Shown: positions 25,629-35,174 of the stretch, in pieces
Layout: each line of letters opens with the position of its first letter
Numbering within the stretch: the stretch's first letter is position 1
From: Fischerella muscicola SAG 1427-1 = PCC 73103
GTDB taxonomy: Bacteria > Cyanobacteriota > Cyanobacteriia > Cyanobacteriales > Nostocaceae
Length of the DNA stretch: 64,000 nt
Assembly (NCBI RefSeq): GCF_000317245.1
Contig: NZ_AJLJ01000184.1
Location: 1-64,000 of the forward strand
Direction of reading: 5' to 3'
The notes under the pieces: generated by a model
The model's input: only the letters and a program-made list of their open reading frames with translations
Told to the model about the DNA's origin: nothing
The model's database searches: none
Made by a program: the position numbers and the translations under genes

Positions 25629-26873
25629 TTGAACAATAAATTATTGACTTCTCTGTTAGTTAAGCTGGAAATAGCAAGCGTTATATTCTTGCTTTTCTTT
25701 GCTGAAACAGTAGTATTACCTGATGCAGTCAGGACTGTTACAAATATTCTTAGTTATGGAATTGTAATTCTTTTAGTTGGCTTACAATGGAAGCGCATTG
25801 CATATGTTGCTACCACAGATAAAACTCTCCTATGTTTAGTAGCAGTTGGTGTATTTTCAGTTTTTTGGTCTCACAGTCCAGCTGATACAGTAGAACAAGT
25901 CAGAGCTTTAGTACGTTCAACTGTATTTGGTATATATTTGGCTTCGCGATACACAGCAAGAGAACAGATTAACTTGCTGGCTTGGGTAGGGGGTATATCC
26001 ATATTTTTATGTTTAATTGTTGGTTTTGCTGCACCTTCTATTGGCACTCATGTCATAAATGATGTTGTATCTTGGAGGGGTATTTATGCCCACAAGCAAC
26101 ATATGGGCCGTTTCATGGGTTTCATAGCTTCAGTTTTTCTGATTAATATTTTAAACAAACGCTCTAATCGCTGGTTTGCTTTAGTATTACTATCGCTTTC
26201 ATTAATTCTTATTGTTCTTTCTAACAGTAAAACAGGCTTAATAATTTTCCTTTATCCTGTCTTTGCTTTTCCGATTTACATGATTGTCAAACAAAGGAAA
26301 AATAGATTTTTTATTCTGTTAATAGCAGTATTTATATTAACTATCATATCTACTTTGATCTTAGTAAATTTAGATTCAATCGTAGTCAATTTATTAGGCA
26401 AAGATATTGAATTCAATGGACGTACTCCCCTGTGGCTATTAACTATAGAACAAGGCTTACAACGCCCTTTTTTAGGTTACGCTTATAATGCATTTTGGAC
26501 TACTGATGCTTCTTATGAAGTTATCCGTAATACGTGGTTATGGTATGAAGATATAGACCCGAAAATGCCTTTTCAGGCTCATAATGGCTTTATTGACTTA
26601 TTTGTTCAACTTGGTTTTGTGGGGTTATCACTTTTTATATTTGATTTATTACAAGTAATAAACAGGGTAGTCAATATACTGTTTATGACTAGAACAATAG
26701 AAAGCTTTTGGATGTTTATGTTTTTGGGAATTAATGTGCTTGTTAATAGTAGTGAAGTAATTACAATTATGTCAACTAATAGTATATTTTGGATCATTTA
26801 TGTATCTATAGCCTTTTCATCAGCACTTGAATACAAGAAAATCAGGCGAGTGCAGTACATTAGTTCTTTATAA
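25629..26873 (+). CDS. Wzy-like O-antigen ligase/polymerase family protein
   Basis: 414 residues, mostly transmembrane (about 10-12 helices), with the O-antigen ligase signature loop (WRGIYAHKQHMGRF, and later GRTPLWLLTIEQGLQRPFLGYAYNAFW) and HNGFIDLFVQLGFVGL. The start is a TTG at 25629 with GGAG 8 bases ahead; no ATG lies near the first helix, so the unusual start is well supported. Its job would be polymerising flipped repeat units on the outer side of the membrane, in partnership with Wzx and Wzc. A ligase role is the alternative. Confidence 0.85.
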   Translation: MNNKLLTSLLVKLEIASVIFLLFFAETVVLPDAVRTVTNILSYGIVILLVGLQWKRIAYVATTDKTLLCLVAVGVFSVFWSHSPADTVEQVRALVRSTVFGIYLASRYTAREQINLLAWVGGISIFLCLIVGFAAPSIGTHVINDVVSWRGIYAHKQHMGRFMGFIASVFLINILNKRSNRWFALVLLSLSLILIVLSNSKTGLIIFLYPVFAFPIYMIVKQRKNRFFILLIAVFILTIISTLILVNLDSIVVNLLGKDIEFNGRTPLWLLTIEQGLQRPFLGYAYNAFWTTDASYEVIRNTWLWYEDIDPKMPFQAHNGFIDLFVQLGFVGLSLFIFDLLQVINRVVNILFMTRTIESFWMFMFLGINVLVNSSEVITIMSTNSIFWIIYVSIAFSSALEYKKIRRVQYISSL

Positions 26874-26933
26874 TCAAGCTTAATTATCACTTTAGCTGCA
26901 TTATTTAAATTTGAAAATATAGAGATCATACAT

Positions 26934-27830
26934 ATGAAAAATGCAAATGAAAAGACAAAACTGGCTGTGTTGATAACCTGTCACAACAGGCGAGATACAA
27001 CCTTGGCATGTTTGCAAAAACTTGAGCAACAAGATGTAAATATTGATGTTTATTTAGTTGATGATGGTTGTTCTGATGGCACCTCGGATGCAGTCAAGCA
27101 AAAGTATCCCGCAGTAAAAATTCTTAAGGGCAATGGAAATCTCTTTTGGGTAGGTGGAATGCAGTTAGCATTTGCCGCAGCTCTTAAAGAGGGTTATGAC
27201 TACTACCTTTGGCTGAATGACGACACCTTACTTGACCCTAATGCTCTAACTAAGTTGCTTAGTAACCATTATTATCTAACACGACAAGGTCATCCTGATT
27301 CCATAATTGTTGGCTCAACTCGAGATCCTTTGACAGGTAAAGCAACTTATGGAGGTGCTATGCGCTCAAAGCGCTGGTACTCAAACAAGTATGAGTTTGT
27401 AGAACCAACTGGGGAACTTCAAGAATGCGATACGATGTTTGGCAACTGCGTACTCATTCCTGATTCTGTTGCCCAAAAAGTAGGTAATTTGGATTCTGCT
27501 TTCATCCATACATTAGGAGATATAGATTATGGACTAAGAGCAAGGAAGTTACAATGTTCCGTATGGATAGCACCGGGATATATAGGCACTTGCTCTAAAA
27601 ACTCTGTTAGTGGTAGTTGGGTAGATACCAAACTTCCGGTTCATAAGCGTTTAATGAAACTACTTCAACCTAAAGGTTATCCAATTAAAGCCTGGACTGT
27701 TTTTACCAAAAGGCATTCTGGTCCATTTTGGTTTATTTATTGGTTATTACCATATTTACGCGCAGTAGTTGGTTACAGAGATTTAAACGCATCTCCTGCT
27801 TTTTGTGAGCAAGTTCAACCAAAAATCTAA
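26934..27830 (+). CDS. Family 2 glycosyltransferase
   Basis: 298 residues with a clear GT2 opening: LAVLITCHNRRDTTLACLQKLEQQ, VYLVDDGCSDGTSDAVK and LWLNDDTLLDPNAL (the DxD metal motif as NDD). The arrangement is that of rhamnosyl- or galactofuranosyl-type GT2 enzymes, but the donor cannot be assigned. A weakly hydrophobic C-terminal segment (PFWFIYWLLPYLRAVVGY) may sit at the membrane. Fourth sugar-handling gene of the locus. Confidence 0.88.
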   Translation: MKNANEKTKLAVLITCHNRRDTTLACLQKLEQQDVNIDVYLVDDGCSDGTSDAVKQKYPAVKILKGNGNLFWVGGMQLAFAAALKEGYDYYLWLNDDTLLDPNALTKLLSNHYYLTRQGHPDSIIVGSTRDPLTGKATYGGAMRSKRWYSNKYEFVEPTGELQECDTMFGNCVLIPDSVAQKVGNLDSAFIHTLGDIDYGLRARKLQCSVWIAPGYIGTCSKNSVSGSWVDTKLPVHKRLMKLLQPKGYPIKAWTVFTKRHSGPFWFIYWLLPYLRAVVGYRDLNASPAFCEQVQPKI

Positions 27831-27932
27831 AACATTTCACTTTAACAGTTAACAATATTTACTACTCTGTAAATACCCAGTTAATTAATATTGCTAGCAT
27901 CTGAGGTTTTACAGAATTAAGAGTTAGAGGAA

Positions 27933-29111
27933 TTGAGTGAGTTGAGCAAATCTATCAACCATAACATTATGAGTAAACGCTTATTGATTGTTTCCACACT
28001 TGATTCCAGTCAACCCTTTGGTGCGTTTACAAGACCATTTTATCTTGGGCAATATCTGATTAAATATTTTGAAATATATCAGATTGGCTTAGATTGTTCA
28101 GCAGTTAACTATGCACCTTTTGTATCTATTGGCTCAAGAAATCTATTTTCTTATATAAAGACAATTAAAAAATCCATAGAAGAATTTCGCCCTGATATTG
28201 TGTATGCACAAGAAACACTACCTGGAATAGCGTCTTTAATTGCATTGACAACCACGAAACAAAAAAAATGCTCTGTTGTCTTCGATTTTCATACTTTTTC
28301 TGCTTATGAATACTGGAGTCGTTTATCTTCTGTTGTTAATCCTTATAAGGAATTTCTGCAATTAGTTAAGACATATATTGCTCAGGGAGTGCTGATATTC
28401 TCTGGTAATCCCATTATTGCGGCAGGTGAATCAACTCCCGAACTTATTGGAAAATGGTATGGTAGGAAGCCAGACAATATTTACTGTATAGGTAATGGAG
28501 TTGCAGAAGATTTATTGAATGAACAGTGTCCTGATGCTACAGATCCATATCAAGAAATGCGACCAGCCAAGATAGTGGTTGTTGTTGCTCCTAAAACTTT
28601 CCAATTTCCGAGTAACGATATGTCTGTATCTATGGCTATTGAAGTTGCCAAACATCTTGAATCTCATGAGCAAAAGGTTCACTTCGTTGTGATTGGTCGT
28701 GATAAAAGTGATATTGAGCAACCATTACCAGCAAATATTGCTTTTGTTGGTTTTTTACGAGAGCGAAAAGATTTTGTTAATTATATTAAGAATGCAGATA
28801 TAGGATTGCTACCATTTCCCAAGCAAGCCGTTGCAGGTGGAGCTCGCAATAAAGCATTGGATTATTTTGCTAGCAAAAAATTAGTTGTATCAACTCCAGA
28901 AGGTTTGAGAGGATTAGAAGAATTTCGTAACCAAAAGCATCTGATTGTTACAGGATACTCGACTGTAGAGGTAGCTGATACGATACTAGATGCAGCCTCT
29001 AACTTGGATAAATATCAGCCACTTATACAAACAGCATATAATCTTATCAAAGAAAAATATTCCTGGTTGGCGAGAGCAAAAACAGTTGCTGAGATTTTGG
29101 AAAAAACGTGA
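27933..29111 (+). CDS. GT4-type glycosyltransferase
   Basis: 392 residues from a TTG at 27933; the ATG at 27969 (MSKRLLIVSTLDSSQPFG) is a credible alternative start since homology begins there. GT-B fold: a Rossmann N-terminal half with DIVYAQETLPGIASLIAL, and a C-terminal half with GNGV, FVGFLRERKDFVNYIKNADIGLLPFP and GGARNKALDYFASKKLVVSTPEGLRGL. The usual GT4 acceptor-site E-x7-E is degenerate here. It likely adds a further sugar to the repeat unit; specificity unknown. Confidence 0.82.
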   Translation: MSELSKSINHNIMSKRLLIVSTLDSSQPFGAFTRPFYLGQYLIKYFEIYQIGLDCSAVNYAPFVSIGSRNLFSYIKTIKKSIEEFRPDIVYAQETLPGIASLIALTTTKQKKCSVVFDFHTFSAYEYWSRLSSVVNPYKEFLQLVKTYIAQGVLIFSGNPIIAAGESTPELIGKWYGRKPDNIYCIGNGVAEDLLNEQCPDATDPYQEMRPAKIVVVVAPKTFQFPSNDMSVSMAIEVAKHLESHEQKVHFVVIGRDKSDIEQPLPANIAFVGFLRERKDFVNYIKNADIGLLPFPKQAVAGGARNKALDYFASKKLVVSTPEGLRGLEEFRNQKHLIVTGYSTVEVADTILDAASNLDKYQPLIQTAYNLIKEKYSWLARAKTVAEILEKT

Positions 29112-29246
29112 GTATAAATTTACTCTAGCTAAATAAAAGGTTGCTCGGTTAATAAGATTTTGTAAATTTTATACATAGAGATATCATGAGTTTTAAAATA
29201 GAGTTTCTGGATTATGCAAAAACTCTAAAATTCCTAACAAAAGAGG

Positions 29247-30347
29247 ATGAAAATTAAAATATTTTCAGATCAGCGATATCTACCTAAAGAAGTTTATCCG
29301 GTTACTATTATTCAACCTTTCTGGCCAGAGTATACAGAAAATTTTCACTTAGAAAGTAGAGGGTATTATATTCCTCCTTGGGATAAGTTAATTGCTAATT
29401 ATGCAAATATTAGTCACTCTTTGTTTGAAATTACTTCCTTAGAAGAAGCAGATTTTGCGGTTTTACCTTTTGATTGGTTAGACGTTTCAGGAAACACATG
29501 GACAGCTAAGACAAATAAATCAGCATATGCTTTAGCTATTGAGTTTATCCAAATGGTTAGGCAAGCTGGAAAACCAATTATTATTTTCTATTGTGGCGAT
29601 CGCTCCCATGAATATATTCCCATTGAGGACGCTTTCATTTTTCGTCAGTCGCTCATAGGCTCTAGGAGGCAGTCCCATGAATTTGCCATGACTGCATTAT
29701 ACGAAGACTTATTAGAATACTACCAAGAAAACAAACTTACCATACGCCAGAAACCAGAAAAACCTGTTGTAGGATTTGATGGTTGTGCCGATCAAGGCAA
29801 TTGGTCAATAAAGTTTAAGGATTTAATTCGTCAAGGAGCAATGCTAGCAAGTGGAGGAGAAACTTTTCCACCCTACGAAGGACATCGCTTGCGAAATCAA
29901 GCTTTGAAGTATCTGAGCAATAGTTCTTTAATTGAGACAAACTTTAAAATTCGCGATACAATGGCGTTTTTTGAAGCAAAAGAACCTGAAGAAAAACTAA
30001 AAGTGCGTCTCGAATACGTGCAAAATATGGTCGAGAGTGACTATATTCTTTGCTGTCGTGGTCGAGGAAACTTTTCTTTGAGATTTTATGAAACATTGTG
30101 TTGTGGACGTATTCCCATCTTTGTTGATACTGATTGTGTAATACCTTATGACTTCAAGATTGACTGGAAAAAATATTGTGTTTGGGTAGATAGCAAAGAC
30201 TTACCGCACATTGCTGAGAAAGTAGCAGAGTTTCACAATAATCTTTCACCTCAGCAATTTGTAGAGCTGCAATATGATTGCAGGCAGGTCTGGAAATATT
30301 GGTTATCTTATGAAGGATTCTTTAGCAACTTTTGGCAACATTTTTAG
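29247..30347 (+). CDS. Exostosin-family (GT47-like) glycosyltransferase, copy 1
   Basis: 366 residues. The C-terminal third holds the exostosin signature DYILCCRGRGNFSLRFYETL followed by CGRIPIFVDTDCVIPYD. Exostosin-type GT47 enzymes transfer uronic acid, galactose, arabinose or xylose units in eukaryotes; the bacterial members are mostly untested. The start at 29247 is supported by alignment with the next gene, whose protein begins in the same way (MKxKIFSDxxYLPK). AGAGG lies directly before the ATG, an unusually short spacing. The neighbouring copy is a tandem duplicate. Confidence 0.8.
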   Translation: MKIKIFSDQRYLPKEVYPVTIIQPFWPEYTENFHLESRGYYIPPWDKLIANYANISHSLFEITSLEEADFAVLPFDWLDVSGNTWTAKTNKSAYALAIEFIQMVRQAGKPIIIFYCGDRSHEYIPIEDAFIFRQSLIGSRRQSHEFAMTALYEDLLEYYQENKLTIRQKPEKPVVGFDGCADQGNWSIKFKDLIRQGAMLASGGETFPPYEGHRLRNQALKYLSNSSLIETNFKIRDTMAFFEAKEPEEKLKVRLEYVQNMVESDYILCCRGRGNFSLRFYETLCCGRIPIFVDTDCVIPYDFKIDWKKYCVWVDSKDLPHIAEKVAEFHNNLSPQQFVELQYDCRQVWKYWLSYEGFFSNFWQHF

Positions 30348-30429
30348 TTTTTCAGCAGAGGTCTCCACTATCTAATAAATTTTCCATGAATTTAACAAGT
30401 ACCGCTCGATTAAAAAAACAGAAGCATTT

Positions 30430-31527
30430 ATGAAGCTGAAGATATTCTCAGATTTGCATTACCTGCCAAAATCTTCACGCCCTGTCACTCTACTTCAACC
30501 GTTTTGGTCTTCTCCTTCAGGAAATGATGTAGCTCCTTGGTCAAAGTCTGTAATTCATTATGCCAATATTAGTCACTCTTTGTTTGAAATAACCTCACTA
30601 GAAAAAGCAGATTTTGCAATTTTACCTTTTGATTGGTTGGATGTCAGAGGAAATACATGGACTGCCAAAATCAATAGCTCGGTAATGGATTTGGGAATTC
30701 AGTTTGCGGAAATGGTGAAGCAAGCAAAAAAGCCATTGGTTGTCTTTTTTGCTAGTGATTGTTCACATGAAGAAATTCCTATTAAAGACGCTTTTGTCTT
30801 CCGTCAATCATTATTGGCTTCTAAAAGACACCCTCGTGACTTCGCTATGAATGCAGTTTATGAAGACTTAATTGAGTACTATCATGAAAACGAGCTTCCC
30901 ATTCGCCAAAAAAGAGCAAAACCCGTCGTTGGATTTAATGGTTATGCTTACAAAACTAATTGGAAAGTCAAGCTCAAAGAAATTATCCATCAGAGTGTAA
31001 GACTCAAAAATGGTGGAGCGTCCTTTTTGCCATATAGAGGACATAGCTTACGAATGGAGGCTATAGAGTATCTCAGCAAAAGTCCACAAATCGAGACAAA
31101 CTTTGTAGTTCGAGAAAACATGGCATTCTTTGAAACCAATGATTTAGAGCAAAAGCTAAAATTACGTCTTGAATATTTACGTAATATTATTGAAAGCGAT
31201 TATATTCTCTGTTGCCGTGGTCGAGGAAACTTTTCCATAAGACTCTTTGAAACACTGTGCTGTGGACGTATTCCAATTTTTATTGATACAGAATGTGTTC
31301 TACCCTATGACTTCAAAATTGACTGGAAAAAGTATTGTGTTTGGATAGACAGTAAAGATTTATCCCAGATTACACAGAGAGTAGTTGAATTTCACAACAA
31401 TCTTTCACCTCAAGAATTTGTAGATTTACAGTATGAGTGTCGTAACCTATGGAAAGAATGGTTATCGACCCAAGGATTTTTCAATAACTTTTGGCGGCAC
31501 TTTCCAGAGTATACTTTCAAAAAATGA
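30430..31527 (+). CDS. Exostosin-family (GT47-like) glycosyltransferase, copy 2
   Basis: 365 residues, collinear throughout with copy 1 and nearly identical over the signature (DYILCCRGRGNFSIRLFETL) and the FKIDWKKYCVW segment. The N-terminal third has diverged more, where acceptor recognition would be expected, so the two copies may add the same donor to different acceptors. It ends a few residues beyond copy 1 (PEYTFKK). A perfect palindrome follows the gene. Confidence 0.8.
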   Translation: MKLKIFSDLHYLPKSSRPVTLLQPFWSSPSGNDVAPWSKSVIHYANISHSLFEITSLEKADFAILPFDWLDVRGNTWTAKINSSVMDLGIQFAEMVKQAKKPLVVFFASDCSHEEIPIKDAFVFRQSLLASKRHPRDFAMNAVYEDLIEYYHENELPIRQKRAKPVVGFNGYAYKTNWKVKLKEIIHQSVRLKNGGASFLPYRGHSLRMEAIEYLSKSPQIETNFVVRENMAFFETNDLEQKLKLRLEYLRNIIESDYILCCRGRGNFSIRLFETLCCGRIPIFIDTECVLPYDFKIDWKKYCVWIDSKDLSQITQRVVEFHNNLSPQEFVDLQYECRNLWKEWLSTQGFFNNFWRHFPEYTFKK

Positions 31528-31580
31528 TGTGAGGTCTGCTATAAAGCATTTAATTGCCTGTTATATTTATTCAGTGGACA

Positions 31581-31613
31581 GTGGTTAATTGTATATACAA
31601 TTAACCACTTTTT
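31581..31613 (+). terminator. Perfect 28-bp palindrome plus T-rich tail
   Basis: Positions 31581-31608 are a perfect dyad: GTGGTTAATTGTAT then ATACAATTAACCAC, followed by TTTTTATT. It lies between the exostosin pair and the WecG-type gene, so it may terminate or attenuate transcription in mid-locus, or be a regulator site. Confidence 0.75.
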
Positions 31614-31692
31614 ATTCATAGACATAACAAAATAATTTAAATTATGATGCACCCCTAGTTTAGATATTGAGCAAATATTTATAGAGGTAATA

Positions 31693-32448
31693 ATGAAGCG
31701 AACATCTTACAAATTTCTTGGTATTCAAGTTGATGCGTTGTCTATTCCTGAACTAAATTCATTAATTACGGAATCTATCCAACAAAATAAAAAATGGATT
31801 ATTGCCAATCACAACTTACATAGCCTTTATATTTATCATCACAATCCGAAAATGCAAACCTTCTATACCAAAGCTGATTATGCCCATATAGATGGTATGC
31901 CTTTAGTGTTCCTGGGAAAGTTGCTGGGTTTTCCACTAAAGCGAGAGCAAAGAGTTACCTACGCTGACTGGGTATGGCCTCTAATGGCAGAAGCAGCTAA
32001 TAAAAGCTGGCGTGTGTTTTATTTAGGATCAAAGCCAGGAGTAGCAGAACGGGGAGCTAAGATTTTACGTGAGAAGTTTCCAGGTTTAGAGATTGCTGTC
32101 AATCACGGCTACATCAACATATGTTCAGAAAGTCAACAAAACATAGATACATTGGCTGCAATTAAAGCTTATCAACCCCATGTCTTGATGGTAGGGATGG
32201 GTATGCCACGTCAAGAATATTGGATTTTGGACAACCTAGAGGAGATCCAGACCAATGCAATTTTGACTGCTGGAGCTTGTATGGATTATGTAGCCGGAGC
32301 CATTCCGACTCCGCCTCGCTGGATGGGAAAAATGGGCTTGGAATGGTTATATCGCTTACTAAGTGAACCAAAAAGACTCTGGAGACGTTATTTAGTAGAA
32401 CCTTGGTTCGTAGCTAGACTATTGTTACGGGAGATTCTTAATGCCTAA
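31693..32448 (+). CDS. WecG/TagA/CpsF family glycosyltransferase
   Basis: 251 residues with AGAGGT 5 bases before the ATG. Family motifs are clear: NHNLHSLYIYHHNPKMQTFY, HIDGMPLVFLGKLLG (with the proposed catalytic Asp in IDG), FYLGSKPGVAERGA, VLMVGMGMPRQEYWI and GACMDYVAGAIPTPPRWMGKMGLEWLYRL. These are membrane-associated GT26 enzymes that add the second sugar (for example ManNAcA or ManNAc) to polyprenyl-linked precursors. The last 8 bp overlap the start of the GH10 gene, implying coupled translation. Confidence 0.93.
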   Translation: MKRTSYKFLGIQVDALSIPELNSLITESIQQNKKWIIANHNLHSLYIYHHNPKMQTFYTKADYAHIDGMPLVFLGKLLGFPLKREQRVTYADWVWPLMAEAANKSWRVFYLGSKPGVAERGAKILREKFPGLEIAVNHGYINICSESQQNIDTLAAIKAYQPHVLMVGMGMPRQEYWILDNLEEIQTNAILTAGACMDYVAGAIPTPPRWMGKMGLEWLYRLLSEPKRLWRRYLVEPWFVARLLLREILNA

Positions 32449-33607
32449 AAGAAGATTAGTCACTAGGCGACAAGCACTATGGTTAAGTTTAGGTACTCTA
32501 ACAAGTATAGGAGCGATCGCAACAGCTAAGGCTGGATACGAAAGTCAGCAAATAGAATCACTCGATGACTCAAAAAGAAACTTTAAAGTAGCAGCCTACA
32601 CCCCTTTAAACAAGCGTGCTACGACGAAAGGAATCATTTATGGAGCAGCAACAAGACGGGATCTTTTGCAATCAAATCCAAAATTAGCAGCAAGCTTTGC
32701 TCAACAATGTGACATTTTAGTCCCAGAATGGGAACTCAAGTGGAATTTTTTGCGCCCTACTCCCAATAGATTTGATTTTACTGCTGGTGATTGGTTAGCT
32801 AAGTTTGCCCGTACTCATGGAATGCTTTTTCGAGGACATACTTTAGTCTGGCATGAAGCTTTGCCCCCGTGGTTTCAGGAAGTTGTTAACCGCCAGAATG
32901 CAGAAAAATTTTTGGTAGAACACATTGCAACTGTGACAAAACATTACGCTGGTCAAGTTCACTCTTGGGATGTGGTCAATGAAGCAACAAAACCAGGTGA
33001 CAAACGCTCTGACGGCTTGCGAAACTCACCTTGGCTAAAGTTTCTTGGCCCAGATTACATAGAGCTTGCTTTTCGGGTTGCTGCGGAGAAAGATCCAAAA
33101 GCCCTACTCGTCTATAACGATACTGAACTAGAATATGACATTCCCGAACACGAGGCAACAAGAGGTGCAATTCTGAAACTGTTAGAACGCTTGAAGTCTA
33201 GAGGAACGCCAATTCATGCTTTCGGTATTCAATCACATCTATGGGGTCATGAAAATCGTTTCAATCCTAAAAAACTACGCAAGTTTTTAGCTGATGTTGC
33301 AAGTCTTGGTTTAAAAATTATAGTTACTGAACTAGACGTAAGAGATCAAAAATTACCCAAAGATTTAAAGCTTCGCGATCGCGTCGTCGCTGCTGCTTAT
33401 GAAAACTATCTTTCAGTAGTGCTAGATGAAAAAGCTGTGATTGCGGTCTTGACTTGGGGATTGAGCGATCGCGACAGCTGGATTTCAGAATATGCTCCCC
33501 GTTCAGATGGTTCGCCAGTACGTCCTTTGCCATTTGATTCCAATCTCAAACCTAAATTGGCATGGAATGCAATAGCCAGGGCTTTTGATAGAGCACCAAA
33601 ACGTTAA
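32441..33607 (+). CDS. GH10 endo-beta-1,4-xylanase family, Tat-exported
   Basis: 388 residues. The N-terminus VTRRQALWLSLGTLTSIGAIATA is a twin-arginine export signal. The catalytic domain from about residue 50 has RGHTLVWHEALPPWF, acid/base E181 in WDVVNEA, and nucleophile E297 in IVTELDVRD, so it should be active. GH10 enzymes cut beta-1,4-xylan and some beta-glucans. As it overlaps a polymer-building gene by 8 bp, its substrate is probably the polymer made by this locus rather than plant xylan. This would imply a beta-1,4-linked xylose- or glucose-like backbone, which is inference. Confidence 0.9.
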   Translation: MPKRRLVTRRQALWLSLGTLTSIGAIATAKAGYESQQIESLDDSKRNFKVAAYTPLNKRATTKGIIYGAATRRDLLQSNPKLAASFAQQCDILVPEWELKWNFLRPTPNRFDFTAGDWLAKFARTHGMLFRGHTLVWHEALPPWFQEVVNRQNAEKFLVEHIATVTKHYAGQVHSWDVVNEATKPGDKRSDGLRNSPWLKFLGPDYIELAFRVAAEKDPKALLVYNDTELEYDIPEHEATRGAILKLLERLKSRGTPIHAFGIQSHLWGHENRFNPKKLRKFLADVASLGLKIIVTELDVRDQKLPKDLKLRDRVVAAAYENYLSVVLDEKAVIAVLTWGLSDRDSWISEYAPRSDGSPVRPLPFDSNLKPKLAWNAIARAFDRAPKR

Positions 33608-33743
33608 TTATTGTCAGGTGCAATTAATCTAGCATTCCCAAATCATTCTTTAACAACAAAAATCCCTACTTTCTTGTAGACATCTGTAGGGTGGCTTCAA
33701 AGTTTTCTAATCGATTAGTTAGTAATGAGGAGGAACAGCAGCT

Positions 33744-35174
33744 ATGACTACTAAATCTTTCTTGCCAGTAGTTAGTTTCAAACCAGATTTACGCTCTGCA
33801 AAAGGTACGAGAATACAGAGAGGATTAGCAATTAAGTTATTGCGGGTGATAACACTAATTTCTCTTGATACTACTGCCCTGATTATAGCTTGGAGCATAG
33901 CCATATTGTATGGAACTCCTGTAGATTCTCCTTGGACACAAAAAGCTCCTTTTTTAATACTAACTTTGGCTTTAGAAATAGGCATAATTGCCACAAAAGG
34001 TCTATACAAAGCCGGCATTCAACGTCGCAACTATCCTGGAATCATCAAAGCTGTATCTCTTTCACAGGTATTACTTTTATTCATTGCTTTTCTTTACGAA
34101 CCAAATCACTACGTTTCCCGCTCAACTTTTTTGATTTTTTGGTTGTCATCTCTGATATTTATCTGTATTGGCCGCTATTTATTTGATGTAGCTACTAAGT
34201 TATTACGTACAAAAGGAGCGATTCGTCATCCCATATTCTTAATTACAGAAAGAGAAGACAAAGAAAATCATATCAAGATCATAGAAAAAGAAAATTGCTA
34301 TACAATTCAAGGTATTGCTGACTCTAAGTGCTTAGATTTGTGTAATCGAGAGTCAACTTTTGAATATCTTCGTCAGCAGGGAATAGTAGAAGCTTTTGTT
34401 TCCTGGAGTGCAATTAAAAATCGTCTATACGTTTGCTGGAATTTCCATACCGCTGGTATTACCTTGCGAATCCTACCAACCGACAGTGAAATTCGTCCTG
34501 CTAAATCTATTTTTTGGATGATTGGTGAAGTTCCCTGTATGACAATTCCAGCACCAATTATTGCAGGTAGTGATTTTTGGATAAAGCGGTGTTTTGATCT
34601 TTGTTGTTCTGTGATTTTGCTATTACTACTCTTTCCTGTTTACGCATTAATTGCAATATTAATTAAATTAGATTCTCCTGGACCAATCTTCTTTAGACAA
34701 GAACGCATTGGTTTACATAGTCGAAAATTTAAAATTTGGAAATTTCGCACCATGGTTACTAATGCTGAGAAATTACAAGCAAATCTAGAAGCTAAAAATG
34801 AAATAAAAGATGGTGTTCTCTTCAAAATGAAGGACGATCCTCGCGTCACGCGGGTTGGTAAATTCTTGCGCCGTTATAGCCTAGACGAATTACCACAATT
34901 GTTCAATGTTTTTCTAGGAGAAATGACTCTTGTTGGGCCTCGTCCTTTACCTATTAGAGATGTAGAGAAGTTCACAACCAAGCATTTTATTAGACAAGAA
35001 GTTCTACCAGGTATTACTGGATTATGGCAAGTTTCTGGACGCTCTGATATAGATAATTTTGAAGATGCAGTGAAATTAGATATCACCTACATAGAGAACT
35101 GGTCTTTATTATTGGACATGAAAATTTTATTGCAAACAGTGAAGGTTGTTCTGCAAAAAACAGGGGCTTACTAA
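33744..35174 (+). CDS. Polyprenyl-phosphate sugar phosphotransferase (WcaJ/CpsE-like)
   Basis: 476 residues. Four or five N-terminal transmembrane helices (to about 145), a cytosolic Rossmann-like part (about 160-265), one more helix (about 280-305), and the bacterial sugar transferase domain: KLDSPGPIFFRQERIG, FKIWKFRTM, DPRVTRVGKFLRRYSLDELPQL, GPRPLP and PGITGLWQVSGRSD. This enzyme starts the repeat unit by moving a hexose-1-phosphate (commonly glucose or galactose) from UDP-sugar to undecaprenyl phosphate. It closes the co-directional series. An AGGAGGA ribosome site precedes the ATG. Confidence 0.92.
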   Translation: MTTKSFLPVVSFKPDLRSAKGTRIQRGLAIKLLRVITLISLDTTALIIAWSIAILYGTPVDSPWTQKAPFLILTLALEIGIIATKGLYKAGIQRRNYPGIIKAVSLSQVLLLFIAFLYEPNHYVSRSTFLIFWLSSLIFICIGRYLFDVATKLLRTKGAIRHPIFLITEREDKENHIKIIEKENCYTIQGIADSKCLDLCNRESTFEYLRQQGIVEAFVSWSAIKNRLYVCWNFHTAGITLRILPTDSEIRPAKSIFWMIGEVPCMTIPAPIIAGSDFWIKRCFDLCCSVILLLLLFPVYALIAILIKLDSPGPIFFRQERIGLHSRKFKIWKFRTMVTNAEKLQANLEAKNEIKDGVLFKMKDDPRVTRVGKFLRRYSLDELPQLFNVFLGEMTLVGPRPLPIRDVEKFTTKHFIRQEVLPGITGLWQVSGRSDIDNFEDAVKLDITYIENWSLLLDMKILLQTVKVVLQKTGAY

